From: Candidatus Saccharimonadota bacterium | GTDB lineage: Bacteria > Patescibacteriota > Saccharimonadia > Saccharimonadales > Saccharimonadaceae | Direction of reading: 5' to 3' | Assembly (NCBI GenBank): GCA_018064165.1 | Contig: JAGOZV010000025.1 | Location: 1-7,319, forward strand | Length of the DNA stretch: 7,319 nucleotides | Shown: one piece after another, positions 1 to 6,152 of the stretch | Layout: each line of letters starts with the position of its first letter | How positions within the stretch are numbered: position 1 is the stretch's first letter | The notes under the pieces: generated by a model | What the model saw: only the letters and a program-made list of their open reading frames with translations | What the model was told of the DNA's origin: nothing | The model's database searches: none | Translations under genes and position numbers: made by a program

Positions 1-150
1 TTTATTCAAAAATATATTAAAGACGCTCAACTTTCTATTAAAATGAGTCGTCTAGCAAGAGGAATCCCAGTTGGCGTAGATTTAGAATACACAGATCAAA
101 TAACACTAGCGCACGCGCTAGAAGATAGAAGTGAGATTGGAGTGCTATAA
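1..150 (+). CDS. recR: Recombination mediator RecR, C-terminal fragment (5' end outside window)
   Basis: The frame from base 1 is open and ends at TAA (148-150), giving the last 49 residues of a protein whose family is usually about 200 residues, so roughly three quarters lies upstream of the window. The fragment shows the conserved RecR C-terminus: SRLARGIPVGVDLEY followed by TDQITLAHALEDR, matching the family pattern of an R-x-A-x-G-x-P-x-G-x-D-L-E-Y stretch and a final T-L-x-x-A-L-x-x-R helix at the end of the Toprim domain. In other bacteria RecR works with RecO (and RecF) to load RecA on single-stranded DNA during gap repair. The usual GGDLEYAD reads GVDLEYTD here. Only 7 bases separate its stop from the next gene, so read-through into it is plausible. 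The last codons also contain the -10 element of the next gene. Confidence 0.9.
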   Translation, partial: FIQKYIKDAQLSIKMSRLARGIPVGVDLEYTDQITLAHALEDRSEIGVL

Positions 151-151
151 T
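143..151 (+). promoter_or_regulatory. Extended -10 promoter element for the nrnA-like gene, overlapping the recR stop codon
   Basis: The sequence TGCTATAAT is a perfect extended -10 (TGN plus TATAAT). It ends 6 bases before the ATG at 158, so transcription would start at or within a base or two of the A of the ATG, giving a leaderless message. No convincing -35 hexamer is seen, which fits an extended -10 promoter. The only Shine-Dalgarno-like stretch, GGAG at 139-142, is 15 bases from the ATG, too far for normal use, and lies upstream of the predicted transcript start. The same arrangement recurs at three other genes in this window. Confidence 0.6.
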
Positions 152-157
152 TAAACT

Positions 158-1138
158 ATGGAAGAAGCAATAAAAAACGCCAATAAAATCATAATTATTC
201 AAGCCGAGAATCCCGATGGCGACTCTATTGGCAGTTCTCTTGCTTTAGAAGAAATTTTAGGTTCAATGGGGAAAGAAATTATTTTATACTGCCCAGTTGA
301 TATTCCTAAGTATCTTCATTATATAAAAGGCTGGGATAGAATTGTTTCAGATTTTGAAACTTCGTCAGACCTAGCAATAATTGTTGATACCCAGGCAGAT
401 ATCTTATTGTCTAAAACGTACGAGACTCCTGGCGCGCGTCATTACCTAGAAACACACCCCGTGATTGTAATAGATCATCACGAGACCGCCTCCGATCTAG
501 CGTTCAATCATACTTTAATTTGTGAAACTGCTGCCTCAACTAGCGAAGTTATTTACCGCCTTGCCGAGAAATACAACTGGAACATTAATCAACAGGCTGC
601 AGAAAATATGCTCGTTGCTATTTTAAGCGACACATTAGGTCTAACAACTCAATCATCTAGTGCTGATACGTTTTTAGTGGCCTCAAAACTTGTGGGGCTT
701 GGCGCTTCATCTGCCGAAATAGAAGGACGACGTCGAGAATTCATGAAGAAATCACCAGAAATTTTAAAATATAAAGGCGAATTACTTGAAAGAATTGAGT
801 ATCACGTAAACGGCAAGTTAGGCCTAGTGCATATTCCATGGGAAGAAATACAAACATATAGCGATCAGTACAACCCAAGCGTTTTAGTTCTAGACGAAGT
901 AAGAATGGTTAATGACGTAGAGGTGGCTATCGCCGTAAAAACTTATCCCGACGGTAAATTAACTGGTAAAATTCGCGCTAATGCGCCTGTTGCCGATGCT
1001 ATAGCTGGTTATTTTGGAGGCGGTGGCCACAAATACGCAGCAGGCTTCAGAATCTATCAAAGTTACGATGAAACGCTAGATGAGATAATAAAAGCCACCA
1101 ACGAGGTTTTAGAAAAACATGAAACTGAAATTATATAA
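158..1138 (+). CDS. DHH/DHHA1 family phosphoesterase, NrnA-like (oligoribonuclease / pAp-phosphatase type)
   Basis: A 326-residue soluble protein with the full layout of bacterial NrnA-like enzymes. The N-terminal DHH domain has motif I NPDGDSIGS (D20, D22), motif II with D77 (IIVDT), the DHH signature IDHHET (D106-H107-H108) and motif IV with D158 (ILSDT). The C-terminal DHHA1 substrate-binding domain has the GGGGH motif at 277-281. Family members degrade very short RNAs (nanoRNA) and/or dephosphorylate pAp, using two Mn2+ ions; which activity applies here cannot be read from sequence. One oddity: the histidine expected four residues before D20 (H-x-x-x-D-x-D), a metal ligand in relatives, is alanine (A16). 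The start at 158 fits the family N-terminus. The gene follows recR by 7 bases and overlaps cysS by 20, so it is probably cotranscribed with cysS, and it also has its own extended -10 element. Confidence 0.9.
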   Translation: MEEAIKNANKIIIIQAENPDGDSIGSSLALEEILGSMGKEIILYCPVDIPKYLHYIKGWDRIVSDFETSSDLAIIVDTQADILLSKTYETPGARHYLETHPVIVIDHHETASDLAFNHTLICETAASTSEVIYRLAEKYNWNINQQAAENMLVAILSDTLGLTTQSSSADTFLVASKLVGLGASSAEIEGRRREFMKKSPEILKYKGELLERIEYHVNGKLGLVHIPWEEIQTYSDQYNPSVLVLDEVRMVNDVEVAIAVKTYPDGKLTGKIRANAPVADAIAGYFGGGGHKYAAGFRIYQSYDETLDEIIKATNEVLEKHETEII

Positions 1139-2558
1139 TACGCCAACAAAACAACTTCAAGATTTTATACCGATCAATAACAATGAGGTGCTAATATATA
1201 GCTGTGGGCCAACGGTCTATAACGATTTGCACATTGGAAATTGGTCGGCCTACATTTATTGGGATATATTAATGCGCGTTTTAATTGCAGACGGCTATAA
1301 GCCAAAACAAATAATCAATATCACGGACGTAGGACATTTAACCGACGATGCCGACGACGGCGATGACAAGCTAGAAGTAAGTTCAAAAAAAGAAAATACT
1401 ACTGCCTGGGAAATTGCTAATAAGTACACAGAAAATTACCTTAAGGGTAGAGAAGACTTGGGTCTTTTACCTCCCCACAAATTTATTAAAGCAACAGATT
1501 ACATTACAGAGCAACTTGACTTAATAAAAACTCTAAAAGAAAAAGGATACATTTACCAAATTAGCGATGGTCTTTATTTTGATACGGAAAAATTTCCTGC
1601 CTACGCTGAATTTGCGCATCTAAATTTAGACAACCAACGAACAAGCGAACGTATTTGCCTTAATGAAGAAAAAAAGAGTCAAAGTGATTTTGCTGTTTGG
1701 AAATTCTCTCCAAAAAACAAACAGCGTGCGATGGAATGGCCTACTCCTTCAAGCCTCTTAGATGACGGTTCCGAAAAAAAAGGTTTTCCAGGTTGGCATA
1801 TTGAATGCTCTGCTATTATATTAAACGAACTCGGAAACACTATAGATATTCACACCGGAGGGATTGATCATATTCCAATACACCACACAAATGAAATTGC
1901 TCAGAGCGTCTCGGCTACTGGCAGCAAATTGGCTAATTTCTGGCTTCATAATAACCACATGAAAATCGATGGAACGAAAATTAGTAAGTCACTTCAAAAC
2001 GGCTACACGCTTACAGACATTACTAAAAAAGGCTTCACCACAGATGATTTTAGAATGTTTGTACTACAAAGTCATTTTCAGAATGAAACAAATTTTACAT
2101 TCGCTAATTTAAAGGCCGCTGCTAATCGTTTGCTTAATTGGAGGAATTACGCCACAATCAGACACCAATCGTATACTACGGTAAATCAGAATCAAGAAAA
2201 GCTAACCTTTCTTCCTGAATCAAAATTATTGCTAGAAATTTTAAACGATAATTTAAATACACCCAAAGCTCTTACTTTCATTGACAGCGTTTTTAGCAAA
2301 ATAGATAACACCGAAAAAATCATCGATCGTAAGTCTTTTACTGAATTTTTAGAAACTATAGACAGTCTTTTAGGATTTAATTTAATTGAATCAACACCAG
2401 ACATAAACGACGAAACCAAACAGCTAATTATAAAAAGGCGAAACGCTCGTGACAATCAAGACTGGGAACGATCAGACGAACTTCGCAACGAACTTACAAA
2501 AAAGGGTATCGCTTTACGCGACACCCAAAAACATTCTTACTGGCATTATTTAAAGTAA
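1119..2558 (+). CDS. cysS: Cysteinyl-tRNA synthetase (CysRS)
   Basis: A 479-residue class I aminoacyl-tRNA synthetase that charges tRNA-Cys with cysteine in the cytoplasm; length is close to the usual 460-480. The N-terminus has the CysRS signature SCGPTVYNDLHIGN, with C29 as the expected zinc ligand and HIGN (38-41) as the HIGH motif. The remaining expected zinc ligands are C230 (in GWHIECS), H255 and E259 (in IHHTNE). The KMSKS loop is KISKS at 287-291. The C-terminal part (about 345-479) is the helical DALR/anticodon region ending in a typical RNxRDNQDWERSDELR-type segment. Two deviations: HHENE reads HHTNE, and the stretch before GFPGWHIEC carries an extra segment (SSLLDDGSEK, about 211-220). 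The start overlaps the upstream gene by 20 bases, indicating translational coupling; GAGG at 1103-1106 is a weak, slightly distant Shine-Dalgarno. No strong terminator follows. Confidence 0.97.
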   Translation: MKLKLYNTPTKQLQDFIPINNNEVLIYSCGPTVYNDLHIGNWSAYIYWDILMRVLIADGYKPKQIINITDVGHLTDDADDGDDKLEVSSKKENTTAWEIANKYTENYLKGREDLGLLPPHKFIKATDYITEQLDLIKTLKEKGYIYQISDGLYFDTEKFPAYAEFAHLNLDNQRTSERICLNEEKKSQSDFAVWKFSPKNKQRAMEWPTPSSLLDDGSEKKGFPGWHIECSAIILNELGNTIDIHTGGIDHIPIHHTNEIAQSVSATGSKLANFWLHNNHMKIDGTKISKSLQNGYTLTDITKKGFTTDDFRMFVLQSHFQNETNFTFANLKAAANRLLNWRNYATIRHQSYTTVNQNQEKLTFLPESKLLLEILNDNLNTPKALTFIDSVFSKIDNTEKIIDRKSFTEFLETIDSLLGFNLIESTPDINDETKQLIIKRRNARDNQDWERSDELRNELTKKGIALRDTQKHSYWHYLK

Positions 2559-2574
2559 TTTTTTTAAAAGCAAA

Positions 2575-3717
2575 TTATTTCTTATTCGTGACAAGTTTTT
2601 TATTCGAACTAGAGGATTTTGCCGTACCATTATCATTCTTTGGTTTATTAAAATAATATTCATCTAGTAGAACTTGAATGGTACCAGCAATAGGAATTGC
2701 AATAATACCACCTAAGATACCAAACATATACACGCCAATTGTTACTGACATTAAAATAATTAGCGCAGAAAGAGCAATTTGCTTACCTTGAATGGTAGGT
2801 GAAATAAAGTTATTTTCAATTTGCTCGTATATTACGAAAAATACAACATAAATAATTGCAGCCGGCAGTGAATTCATGGCTAGTATTATTGCCGCAATAG
2901 TGCCGGCAATAGCAGCGCCGAACATAGGAATTAAAGAAAGGACAAACGTAATTACGGCAATCGGTGCTGATAGATTGCTTGGCATATCTGTAAACAACAA
3001 GCTAAGAATAAATACCATAATTCCAGCCACCACAGCTCCAATTGCAGAAACCATTAGCTGTCCGTTTACATATCCGGTAATAACCCCATAAATTCGCTTT
3101 AACACATTTTGTTGTTGTTTTTTCTTTGTCTCGCTTGCAGTAGAGAAACTAGCAAAATACTTATTTATCCAAGATGGACCTTCCATAAGCATTAGGAAAG
3201 TTAAAACCAATACTAAAATTAAAGCTGTTATAAAATCCATTAAAGAGCCAATACTGCCTATTGCAGCTTTCCCAATATTACCTGCGAAATTTGTAGCCAT
3301 TTGCTGAATTGAAGCCAACGCTTCATCTAGTGAGCTCTCTAATCCATATTTCTCAAGGACATCGTGAAGAATTGTCCACCTGTCTACAACCTCGTTAGCG
3401 ATGCTTGGTATTGCGCTTGTGAACTTAGCGGTTTGCTCGACAACCGGGGGAACGACCAACGTAATTAATGTTCCAAGTAATGCAACGATAGCCACATACG
3501 AAAGTGCAGTTGCCGCAACACGGCTTCTGCCAGGCAGCAAATTTGCTAATTTTGTAACCGGAGTGTTTAGTGCTACCGCCATAAATGCCGATACGCCTAT
3601 TATTATTATTGCAACTTGTGCTTTATATATTATTAAACCGGCCAAAGCAAAGCCGATTACTACCAACCAAAAACGAACCATCGTTTTTGTACCAATTGAA
3701 ATTTTTACCTTTTGCAT
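2575..3717 (-). CDS. AI-2E/PerM-family (TqsA-like) membrane transporter
   Basis: A 380-residue inner-membrane protein with about eight hydrophobic segments (near residues 15-32, 34-50, 66-92, 160-178, 208-241, 250-283, 284-298 and 315-350). A large, less hydrophobic region at about 93-158 is typical of this family. The hallmark C-terminal region is present: SLIPMFGAAIAG (251-262), then YEQIENNFISPTIQGK (287-302) and a glycine-rich FGILGGIIAIPIAG stretch (332-345). The family was named for proposed export of autoinducer-2, but members include PerM proteins and Na+(Li+)/H+ antiporters, so the substrate is unknown. No luxS-type gene is in view. The last 25 or so residues form a polar K/S/N-rich cytoplasmic tail. 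The gene converges on cysS with a 16-base gap and is divergent from the response regulator gene across a 95-base gap, where its own promoter lies. Confidence 0.9.
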   Translation of the reverse strand: MQKVKISIGTKTMVRFWLVVIGFALAGLIIYKAQVAIIIIGVSAFMAVALNTPVTKLANLLPGRSRVAATALSYVAIVALLGTLITLVVPPVVEQTAKFTSAIPSIANEVVDRWTILHDVLEKYGLESSLDEALASIQQMATNFAGNIGKAAIGSIGSLMDFITALILVLVLTFLMLMEGPSWINKYFASFSTASETKKKQQQNVLKRIYGVITGYVNGQLMVSAIGAVVAGIMVFILSLLFTDMPSNLSAPIAVITFVLSLIPMFGAAIAGTIAAIILAMNSLPAAIIYVVFFVIYEQIENNFISPTIQGKQIALSALIILMSVTIGVYMFGILGGIIAIPIAGTIQVLLDEYYFNKPKNDNGTAKSSSSNKKLVTNKK

Positions 3718-3727
3718 AATACATATA

Positions 3728-3736
3728 ATTATATCA
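3728..3736 (-). promoter_or_regulatory. Extended -10 promoter element for the AI-2E family gene
   Basis: Read on the minus strand the sequence is TGATATAAT, an exact extended -10. It ends 10 bases before the ATG at 3717, so the predicted 5' leader is only about 3-4 bases. There is no Shine-Dalgarno. A TTGATA-like -35 (about 3753-3758) would be 19 bases upstream, longer than the usual 17. An out-of-frame ATG at 3724-3722 precedes the real start, which could compete for initiation if transcription begins slightly upstream. Confidence 0.55.
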
Positions 3737-3760
3737 TATTGACAAAAATATTTATCAAAA

Positions 3761-3790
3761 TAATTTAAGAATATTTAAGTGTAAATTAAG
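3761..3790 (+). promoter_or_regulatory. Three direct repeats (TTTAAG/ATTAAG) at 10-11 base phasing: candidate response-regulator box
   Basis: TTTAAG occurs at 3764-3769 and 3774-3779, and ATTAAG at 3785-3790, so starts are 10 and 11 bases apart, about one helical turn each. Direct hexamers with this phasing are the usual binding pattern of OmpR/PhoB-type dimers. Relative to the predicted start of the response regulator mRNA (about 3813) the repeats run from about -49 to -23, covering the -35 region where no -35 hexamer is evident. They also lie upstream of the divergent AI-2E promoter. The region is very AT-rich, so chance similarity is possible. Confidence 0.4.
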
Positions 3791-3797
3791 CAAAACA

Positions 3798-3806
3798 TGC
3801 TATAAT
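3798..3806 (+). promoter_or_regulatory. Extended -10 promoter element for the response regulator gene
   Basis: TGCTATAAT, identical to the element before the nrnA-like gene, ends 6 bases before the ATG at 3813, predicting transcription that starts at or next to the A of the ATG. No Shine-Dalgarno sequence exists upstream of this ATG, which supports leaderless initiation. No good -35 hexamer is present; the direct repeats at 3764-3790 occupy that position. Confidence 0.65.
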
Positions 3807-3812
3807 GATTGT

Positions 3813-4481
3813 ATGAGAGTATTAATTATAGAAGACGAACACAAAATTGCTAATGCCTTGAAGCGAGTATTCCAACAGGAGCATTATGCCGTAGACGTAT
3901 GCTACGACGGAGAAGAAGGCCTTGCCATGGGCGCCAACCAACCATACGACATAATGATTATTGATCTTGGCCTACCAAAAAAAGATGGGCTTGAGGTTAT
4001 TAAGGAGCTACGACAACAAAGCGTTCACACCCCAGTTATCGTGTTAACAGCCAAGGGTTCAACCTCTGAAAAAGTCGCTGGGCTAGATGCCGGTGCCGAC
4101 GATTATATACTTAAGCCATTCGCTATGGACGAAGTCTTAGCAAGGGTGCGTGCTTTATTAAGGCGCCCTGCCGACCAACAAACAACTGTATTAGAGGCAG
4201 AAGATCTTACATTAAACACAACAACTTACGAAGTAAAGCGGGGCGGCAAAGTAATCCCATTAACCAGCAAAGAGTTTTCTTTATTGGAATATTTACTTCG
4301 TAATAAAGGTCGTCCATTAAGTAAAGATGAAATAATAGGCCACGTGTGGGATTATGACGCAGACGTTTTGCCAAACACAGTAGAGGTCTACATTCGTTAT
4401 TTACGCCAAAAAATAGATGATCCATTTGACAAGCCTATAATTCACACAGCTCGTGGTTTTGGCTATAGTGTTAAAGAATAG
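3813..4481 (+). CDS. OmpR/PhoB-family response regulator (receiver plus winged-helix DNA-binding domain)
   Basis: A 222-residue two-component transcription regulator. The receiver domain (1-117) shows the acidic pair E7-D8, the phosphoacceptor D51 (IIDLGLP), T79 (VLTAK) and K101 (LKPF), i.e. every residue needed for phosphorylation and switching. The C-terminal winged-helix domain (about 126-220) shows LTSKEFSLLEYLL, the recognition-helix region NTVEVYIRYLRQKI and the end motif RGFGYSVKE. Length is normal for the family. The start is fixed by the extended -10 six bases upstream and by the family N-terminus MRVLIIEDE. The cognate kinase follows after a short gap, so the two are almost certainly one operon. 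Upstream phased direct repeats suggest autoregulation. Target genes cannot be named from sequence; the divergent AI-2E gene is the nearest candidate. Confidence 0.96.
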   Translation: MRVLIIEDEHKIANALKRVFQQEHYAVDVCYDGEEGLAMGANQPYDIMIIDLGLPKKDGLEVIKELRQQSVHTPVIVLTAKGSTSEKVAGLDAGADDYILKPFAMDEVLARVRALLRRPADQQTTVLEAEDLTLNTTTYEVKRGGKVIPLTSKEFSLLEYLLRNKGRPLSKDEIIGHVWDYDADVLPNTVEVYIRYLRQKIDDPFDKPIIHTARGFGYSVKE

Positions 4482-4490
4482 CAAATCAAA

Positions 4491-4496
4491 AAGGAG
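4491..4496 (+). promoter_or_regulatory. Shine-Dalgarno that points to an AUA start for the histidine kinase
   Basis: AAGGAG is a strong ribosome binding site. Seven bases downstream, at the ideal distance, lies ATA (4504-4506), directly after an in-frame TAA (4501-4503). No ATG, GTG or TTG occurs anywhere from 4497 to 4520, in any frame. The first in-frame ATG is at 4561, 64 bases beyond the site and without its own Shine-Dalgarno. Confidence 0.7.
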
Positions 4497-4503
4497 TAAC
4501 TAA

Positions 4504-5508
4504 ATAAACATATTTAACTCAGCGGTTGCAAAACTCACAATTAGCTATCTAGCAATATTAATGATTGTAACCTTTTTACTTAGTGGTTTAATTTACACCA
4601 CTATAACGGCCGAGCTTTCTGGTAGGCTAAGCAACTTAGGAACGCGGTTAATTGCCAATCCAGACAACACCACACAACAACGCATTTTAAAATATCAATC
4701 CGAAGAAGCTCAAAAAATGCGACACAACATTATAACCTTTATTATTATTCTTAATATATCAATATTTATACTTGGAGGAGTAGCAAGTTATAGCCTGGCC
4801 AGTAACACAGTCGGTTCAATTGAAGCCGCGCATAAAGCGCAAACGCGATTTGTTAGCGATGCTAGCCACGAACTCAGAACGCCCCTTGCAGCAATGAAGT
4901 CCGAGCTAGAGGCAACTCTTTACGACAAGAAGGTGTCAAAAAACGAATTAAAAGAAACAATGCAAAGCATGGTAGAAGAAGTAGACAAAATGACAGGTCT
5001 TACAACAATGCTCCTTGATCTTTCTAGGGTTAACACCATAAACTACGACCCTCAATCTGTTGAGATAAGTCATGCTATTCAGTCGGTAATCGACAGAACA
5101 GAGAACAATAAAAGAATAGTCTTAAAACCGTCACGGCCAGCTTACATAAAAGGCAACGAAATAGCACTAGAAACAGTTTTTAATATTTTAATTGATAATG
5201 CGCTAAAATATAGCCCCGCAAAAAGTAAAGTCAATATCACGGTTACTCAAAACACCAACAGAGTTTTTGTTAAAGTCTCTAATGGTGGCAAGGGTATTAA
5301 GAAAGAAGAAATCAGCCAAATATTTGAACATTTTTATCGTGGAGAAAATAGCTCAAAAAACATTAATGGGTATGGTATGGGGCTCGCTCTAGCAAAAGAA
5401 ATCGTTACGCACCACAATGGGCACATTGATGTAAAAAGTACAACTGATGAATTAACAATTTTTACAGTGGTACTGCCAAAAAACAGCAAGTCCTTAAGCG
5501 TTATCTAA
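4504..5508 (+). CDS. Membrane sensor histidine kinase (partner of the upstream response regulator), probable AUA start
   Basis: Counted from ATA at 4504 the protein has 334 residues; from the first in-frame ATG (4561) it would have 315 and lose much of its first membrane helix. The in-frame upstream codons encode a typical kinase N-terminus (NIFNSAVAKLTISYLAI), supporting the longer form. Order: TM1 (about 12-34), a short outer loop of about 40 residues, TM2 (about 76-99), a short linker with little room for a HAMP domain, then the dimerisation/phosphoacceptor helix with H122 (DASHELRTPL). The ATPase domain has the N-box with N232 (ILIDNALKYSP), a G1 box reading NGGKGI (260-265, Asn where Asp is usual), the F-box IFEHFYRG and the G2 box GYGMGLALAKEI. 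It probably autophosphorylates and passes phosphate to D51 of the regulator encoded 22 bases upstream. The signal sensed is unknown; the outer loop is too small for a known sensor domain. Confidence 0.9.
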   Translation: MNIFNSAVAKLTISYLAILMIVTFLLSGLIYTTITAELSGRLSNLGTRLIANPDNTTQQRILKYQSEEAQKMRHNIITFIIILNISIFILGGVASYSLASNTVGSIEAAHKAQTRFVSDASHELRTPLAAMKSELEATLYDKKVSKNELKETMQSMVEEVDKMTGLTTMLLDLSRVNTINYDPQSVEISHAIQSVIDRTENNKRIVLKPSRPAYIKGNEIALETVFNILIDNALKYSPAKSKVNITVTQNTNRVFVKVSNGGKGIKKEEISQIFEHFYRGENSSKNINGYGMGLALAKEIVTHHNGHIDVKSTTDELTIFTVVLPKNSKSLSVI

Positions 5509-5577
5509 GCCGAGTTTTCTATACTAAAAATTAGCATAGATCAGTAACCATAAAAAGGTCTTTGCAGAAAAAATAAA

Positions 5578-5583
5578 AGGAGG
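5578..5583 (+). promoter_or_regulatory. Strong Shine-Dalgarno for the Gre-like gene
   Basis: AGGAGG sits 8 bases before the ATG at 5592, a near-perfect ribosome binding site. It fixes the start codon and contrasts with the neighbouring genes that have a -10 element in place of a ribosome binding site. The 83-base gap after the kinase holds a TATACT (5520-5525) that could be a weak -10, but it lacks the TGN extension and a -35, so whether this gene has its own promoter or is read from the response regulator promoter is open. Confidence 0.75.
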
Positions 5584-5591
5584 AATTTATT

Positions 5592-6053
5592 ATGAATACC
5601 ACCATTTCATTAAGTAAAAAAGGAATAAAAGAGCTAAAAAAATCTATCACCGGATTAGAGAAAGAATTGTCAAATACAAGAAATAAACTAAGGGCAATGG
5701 ATAAAAGTACGTCGCACGATGGAAGATTTGAAAGAATTGAAACACTAAATGTCTTAGAGGCTGTTGAGCAAGAACTATTTGAAAAACGTGAATTGTTAAA
5801 GAATGTTAAGCTTGCCCCGAAAAAAGAGCATCCAATGCGTATTGCAATTGGTTCGGTCGTAGTTTTAATAGACAGAAGGGGCTACAAATTAGAGTATACG
5901 CTAGTTGAAAGCGTAGAAGCGAACCCTTCAGACGGACGAATTTCCGTCAAAAGTCCTTTAGGAATGGGGCTTATTGGTAAAACAATTAAAGACACTATTG
6001 AATTCACCACACGAAGCGGCGTTCATCAAATGCAAGTAGTAGGCATTAGCTAA
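5592..6053 (+). CDS. GreA/GreB-family transcription elongation factor-like protein
   Basis: A 153-residue protein with the two-part Gre plan. Residues 8-75 form a charged, heptad-like coiled coil. Residues 85-153 form the FKBP-like RNA polymerase-binding domain, with GSVVVLID, a YTLVESVEANPSDGRIS segment and SPLGMGLIGKTIKDTIEF, all characteristic of GreA C-termini. Gre factors insert their coiled coil into the polymerase secondary channel and stimulate cleavage of backtracked RNA through two acidic tip residues inside a GDLxENAEY-type motif. That motif is absent: the tip region reads DKSTSHDGRFERIE (37-50). D43 and E47 could replace the acidic pair, or the protein may be a Gfh-like regulator without cleavage activity. 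It has a strong Shine-Dalgarno, lies 83 bases after the kinase and is closed by an intrinsic terminator. Family assignment is firm; the greA symbol is withheld because of the tip. Confidence 0.85.
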   Translation: MNTTISLSKKGIKELKKSITGLEKELSNTRNKLRAMDKSTSHDGRFERIETLNVLEAVEQELFEKRELLKNVKLAPKKEHPMRIAIGSVVVLIDRRGYKLEYTLVESVEANPSDGRISVKSPLGMGLIGKTIKDTIEFTTRSGVHQMQVVGIS

Positions 6054-6074
6054 CATACAATATTTTCAAACATT

Positions 6075-6110
6075 AAATACCTCACATTAAGTGGGGTATT
6101 TTTTCTTTTT
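6075..6110 (+). terminator. Intrinsic (rho-independent) terminator after the Gre-like gene
   Basis: An 11-pair stem is formed by 6075-6085 (AAATACCTCAC) and 6091-6101 (GTGGGGTATTT), with one T-G wobble and a 5-base loop (ATTAA). It runs into a T-rich tract, 6099-6110, broken by a single C. It begins 22 bases after the TAA of the Gre-like gene and ends before the ATPase promoter, so it separates the two units. Confidence 0.9.
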
Positions 6111-6136
6111 CAAGTAACCACACACGAGCCGCAACG

Positions 6137-6145
6137 TGATATAAT
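6137..6145 (+). promoter_or_regulatory. Extended -10 promoter element for the P-type ATPase gene
   Basis: TGATATAAT is an exact extended -10, the same nine bases as at the AI-2E gene. It ends 7 bases before the ATG at 6153, so the message should begin at or within a base or two of the start codon. No Shine-Dalgarno lies between the terminator and the ATG, and no -35 hexamer is evident. Its position just after the upstream terminator supports a separate transcription unit. Confidence 0.65.
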
Positions 6146-6152
6146 AATACTA

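Noticed and set aside
106..121. Perfect inverted repeat CTAGCG-CACG-CGCTAG just upstream of the nrnA-like promoter
   Set aside because: It falls inside recR codons for L-A-H-A-L in a conserved helix, so coding constraint and chance explain it. The arms are only 6 bases with no T-tract, and no second copy was noticed in the window.
2537..2574. Possible terminator between convergent cysS and the AI-2E gene (T7 run at 2559-2565)
   Set aside because: The only stem upstream of the T-run is a weak 5-pair AT-rich one (TTACT/AGTAA) with an 11-base loop, and on the opposite strand no T-run follows the AI-2E stop. Not enough to call.
2575..3717. Quorum sensing through autoinducer-2 export
   Set aside because: The family name suggests it, but family members carry out varied transport, and no AI-2 synthesis or sensing gene is in view. 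Only the family-level call is supported.
3401..3742. A 113-codon plus-strand open frame opposite the 5' end of the AI-2E gene
   Set aside because: It is antisense to a well-supported membrane protein gene, has no ribosome binding site or recognisable domain, and its hydrophobic, Ala/Ile/Thr-rich composition is what the complement of membrane-helix codons gives.
5509..5591. Own promoter for the Gre-like gene (TATACT at 5520-5525)
   Set aside because: It has no TGN extension and no plausible -35 at 16-18 bases, and is far weaker than the four elements called elsewhere. Kept only as a remark.
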